A stretch of 14,788 nt of DNA from positions 1 to 14,788 of the forward strand of contig UQVA01000035.1 in assembly GCA_900544405.1 (NCBI GenBank), in the 5' to 3' direction. This DNA comes from an uncultured Eubacteriales bacterium. Its GTDB lineage: Bacteria > Bacillota > Clostridia > Oscillospirales > Oscillospiraceae. The first letter of the stretch is position 1. Each line of letters begins with the position of its first letter. The position numbers and the translations under genes were made by a program. Of the stretch, positions 13,568 to 14,788 are shown in pieces. The notes beneath the pieces were generated by a model. It had not been told where the DNA came from, searched no databases, and was given only the letters and a program-made list of their open reading frames with translations.

Positions 13568-14542
13568 TCAGTTGCCCTGGTATATCTGTTCGCCGGTCAC
13601 AAGAGGGTATGTGGCTACCGTGTCGCCGTTCAGGTCCGTTTTGTGCAGGTCGATGGCCGTGATGGCGTGGTTGTCGTAGGTGGTGTAGTAGTAAATGCCC
13701 CGGCTCAGGGAGCAGCAGGCGGTATAAATGGTGTACTCCCACTTTCCCGGCTCCACAAGGCAGCAGCCCCGCTGCTGGTCCACGCTGCCGAGAATGTGGA
13801 AAAACTGGCTGACGCTTTCGGCTTCTCCGTCGCCGCTGCGGCTGTTGGCCCGGACGAAGGCCGCCCGGACGAACCGGGACATGGAGGACAAATCTCCCGG
13901 CAGGCCCAAGGCCCCCAGGCCACGGCTGTAACATTGCAGGTCCAAATCTTTGGAAAATCGGTTCTCCGGCTGCTCTGTTGAGAGACGGCGGTAGTTATTC
14001 AGGTTGAAAAGCTGCATGGGGAAGGGCGGGTTGTTGGTCAGAACCCCAGCGGGGTTGTCATAAATATGCAGCCCGTCGGCCATAGACTCCACCACCAGTG
14101 TTTCCTTTCCGTCGGAGAGCATCCAGTGCAATCCGGAGGCGGGCAGACCGGGAGCGAAGGAATCGTCGGTGAGATTCAGGTTTGCAAGAGCTTTCCGGGC
14201 CTCCGGAACATCGGCGCATTGGCCCAAAATCCAGGGAATAAATTCAAAAGAGGCCACGTTGTCCTTACCGGGAACGGGCTTGGCGTAGGCGGCGTTGCCC
14301 ACAAAATTCAGTCCTGCCATGCCCAGGCCCTTCTCGTTCATGGCATCGTAGTAAAGGGGGTAGCCCCCGGCCATGTGGGCCATGCCCAGGATGGCGTAAT
14401 GCTCGGCCAGTTCCCCCGCATGGCGGAAATGGAGGGCATAACGCCGGGGCATGGCCGCCACTTCCTCCCCATAGCTGAATTCATAGTCCAACGTTCTGCC
14501 AAAATAGCCACTTTTCGTTGTGTAAACTGCTGCTGTACACAT
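13568..14542 (-). CDS. bsh: Choloylglycine hydrolase (bile salt hydrolase, Ntn family)
   Basis: This 324-residue enzyme would cleave the amide bond of glycine- or taurine-conjugated bile acids; penicillin V acylase is the close relative. The start Met-Cys gives the catalytic N-terminal nucleophile C2 after Met removal. Equivalents of the known active-site residues are R16 and D19 (FGRTLDYE), N79 (MAGLNFVGNAAY), N170/N171 (LTNNPPF) and R223 (SSMSRFVRAAF). No signal peptide is present, as is usual for these cytosolic enzymes. Length is normal. The SRGLGALGLPGD loop (206-217) resembles BSH proteins and lies in the region linked to glycine/taurine preference. The start follows GAAGGA. The gene stands alone with its own terminator; I see no good promoter upstream, where repeat DNA begins within 50 bases. 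Confidence 0.9.
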   Translation of the reverse strand: MCTAAVYTTKSGYFGRTLDYEFSYGEEVAAMPRRYALHFRHAGELAEHYAILGMAHMAGGYPLYYDAMNEKGLGMAGLNFVGNAAYAKPVPGKDNVASFEFIPWILGQCADVPEARKALANLNLTDDSFAPGLPASGLHWMLSDGKETLVVESMADGLHIYDNPAGVLTNNPPFPMQLFNLNNYRRLSTEQPENRFSKDLDLQCYSRGLGALGLPGDLSSMSRFVRAAFVRANSRSGDGEAESVSQFFHILGSVDQQRGCCLVEPGKWEYTIYTACCSLSRGIYYYTTYDNHAITAIDLHKTDLNGDTVATYPLVTGEQIYQGN

Positions 14543-14591
14543 ATTATTTCCTTCTTTCTGGTGATTTTTTGAAAAAACTTCCGACGATGCC

Positions 14592-14788
14592 TTGTAGGGG
14601 CGGCGGCATGCCCCGCCCGCCTAAGTTCCATACGCCGAACCGGCGAAGCGGAAGGCTTCCCCTCCAGGGGAAGGCTTTGGACGGTGCAAACCGTCAGCCC
14701 CTACCGCCCCTCATCCGTCACACCTAACGGTGTGCCACTTAGGAATGGTATGACTGCCACCGGCAGTCATGAATATTTCTATTCGCTG
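14592..14788. repeat. Dispersed palindromic repeat cluster D
   Basis: No gene is seen. The pieces are, in order: the TTGTAGGGGCGG...GCATGCCCCG hairpin (14592-14619); a GGCTTCCCCT/AGGGGAAGGC hairpin (about 14654-14674); a hairpin GACGGT-GCAA-ACCGTC (14680-14695); the 19-base block CTACCGCCCCTCATCCGTC (14701-14719), identical to 4108-4126; a CACACC-TAAC-GGTGTG hairpin (14719-14734); and an ATGACTGCC-ACC-GGCAGTCAT hairpin (14750-14770). The last 23 bases match the first 23 of the window at 20 positions. Confidence 0.75.

Overview
The window is GC-rich, mostly minus-strand DNA from a Gram-positive anaerobe, most likely a gut Oscillospirales/Clostridia member. I infer this from strong GGAGG ribosome binding sites, three near-perfect or perfect sigma-A promoters, a bile salt hydrolase-type enzyme, and dispersed GC-rich palindromic intergenic repeats of a kind I associate with that group. 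No rRNA, tRNA, CRISPR array, prophage or transposase was seen.

Layout, left to right. (1) 1-167: dispersed repeat DNA. (2) 168-3228, minus: an operon read right to left as AEC-family permease, type-2 (MOFRL) glycerate kinase, and GarR-type tartronate semialdehyde reductase, driven by a consensus promoter. (3) 3362-4018, plus: a divergent GntR/FCD regulator. (4) 4019-4351: repeats and terminator hairpins. (5) 4352-8670, minus: an operon read as LarA-family nickel-pincer racemase, SAF-domain small subunit and catalytic large subunit of a split UxaA/GarD-family dehydratase, and a GntP-family permease. (6) 8671-9322: promoter and candidate operator of that operon, a repeat cluster, and the terminator of the next operon. 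(7) 9323-13337, minus: an ABC importer of the FbpA/AfuA/PotA type (lipoprotein binding protein, fused permease, ATPase) with a probable attenuating terminator after the binding-protein gene. (8) 13568-14542, minus: choloylglycine (bile salt) hydrolase. (9) 14592-14788: another repeat cluster.

Regions 2 to 5 read as one hydroxy-acid/sugar-acid catabolic locus around a single GntR regulator. GntP (and perhaps the AEC carrier) would import the acid, the LarA homologue would correct an alpha-hydroxy stereocentre, the split dehydratase would form a 2-keto-3-deoxy acid, and GarR plus glycerate kinase would turn tartronate semialdehyde into phosphoglycerate. The aldolase that would join the two halves is not in the window, nor are the larB/larC/larE cofactor genes. 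The true substrate cannot be read from sequence alone. The combination of a LarA-type epimerase with a split sugar-acid dehydratase is the most interesting feature.
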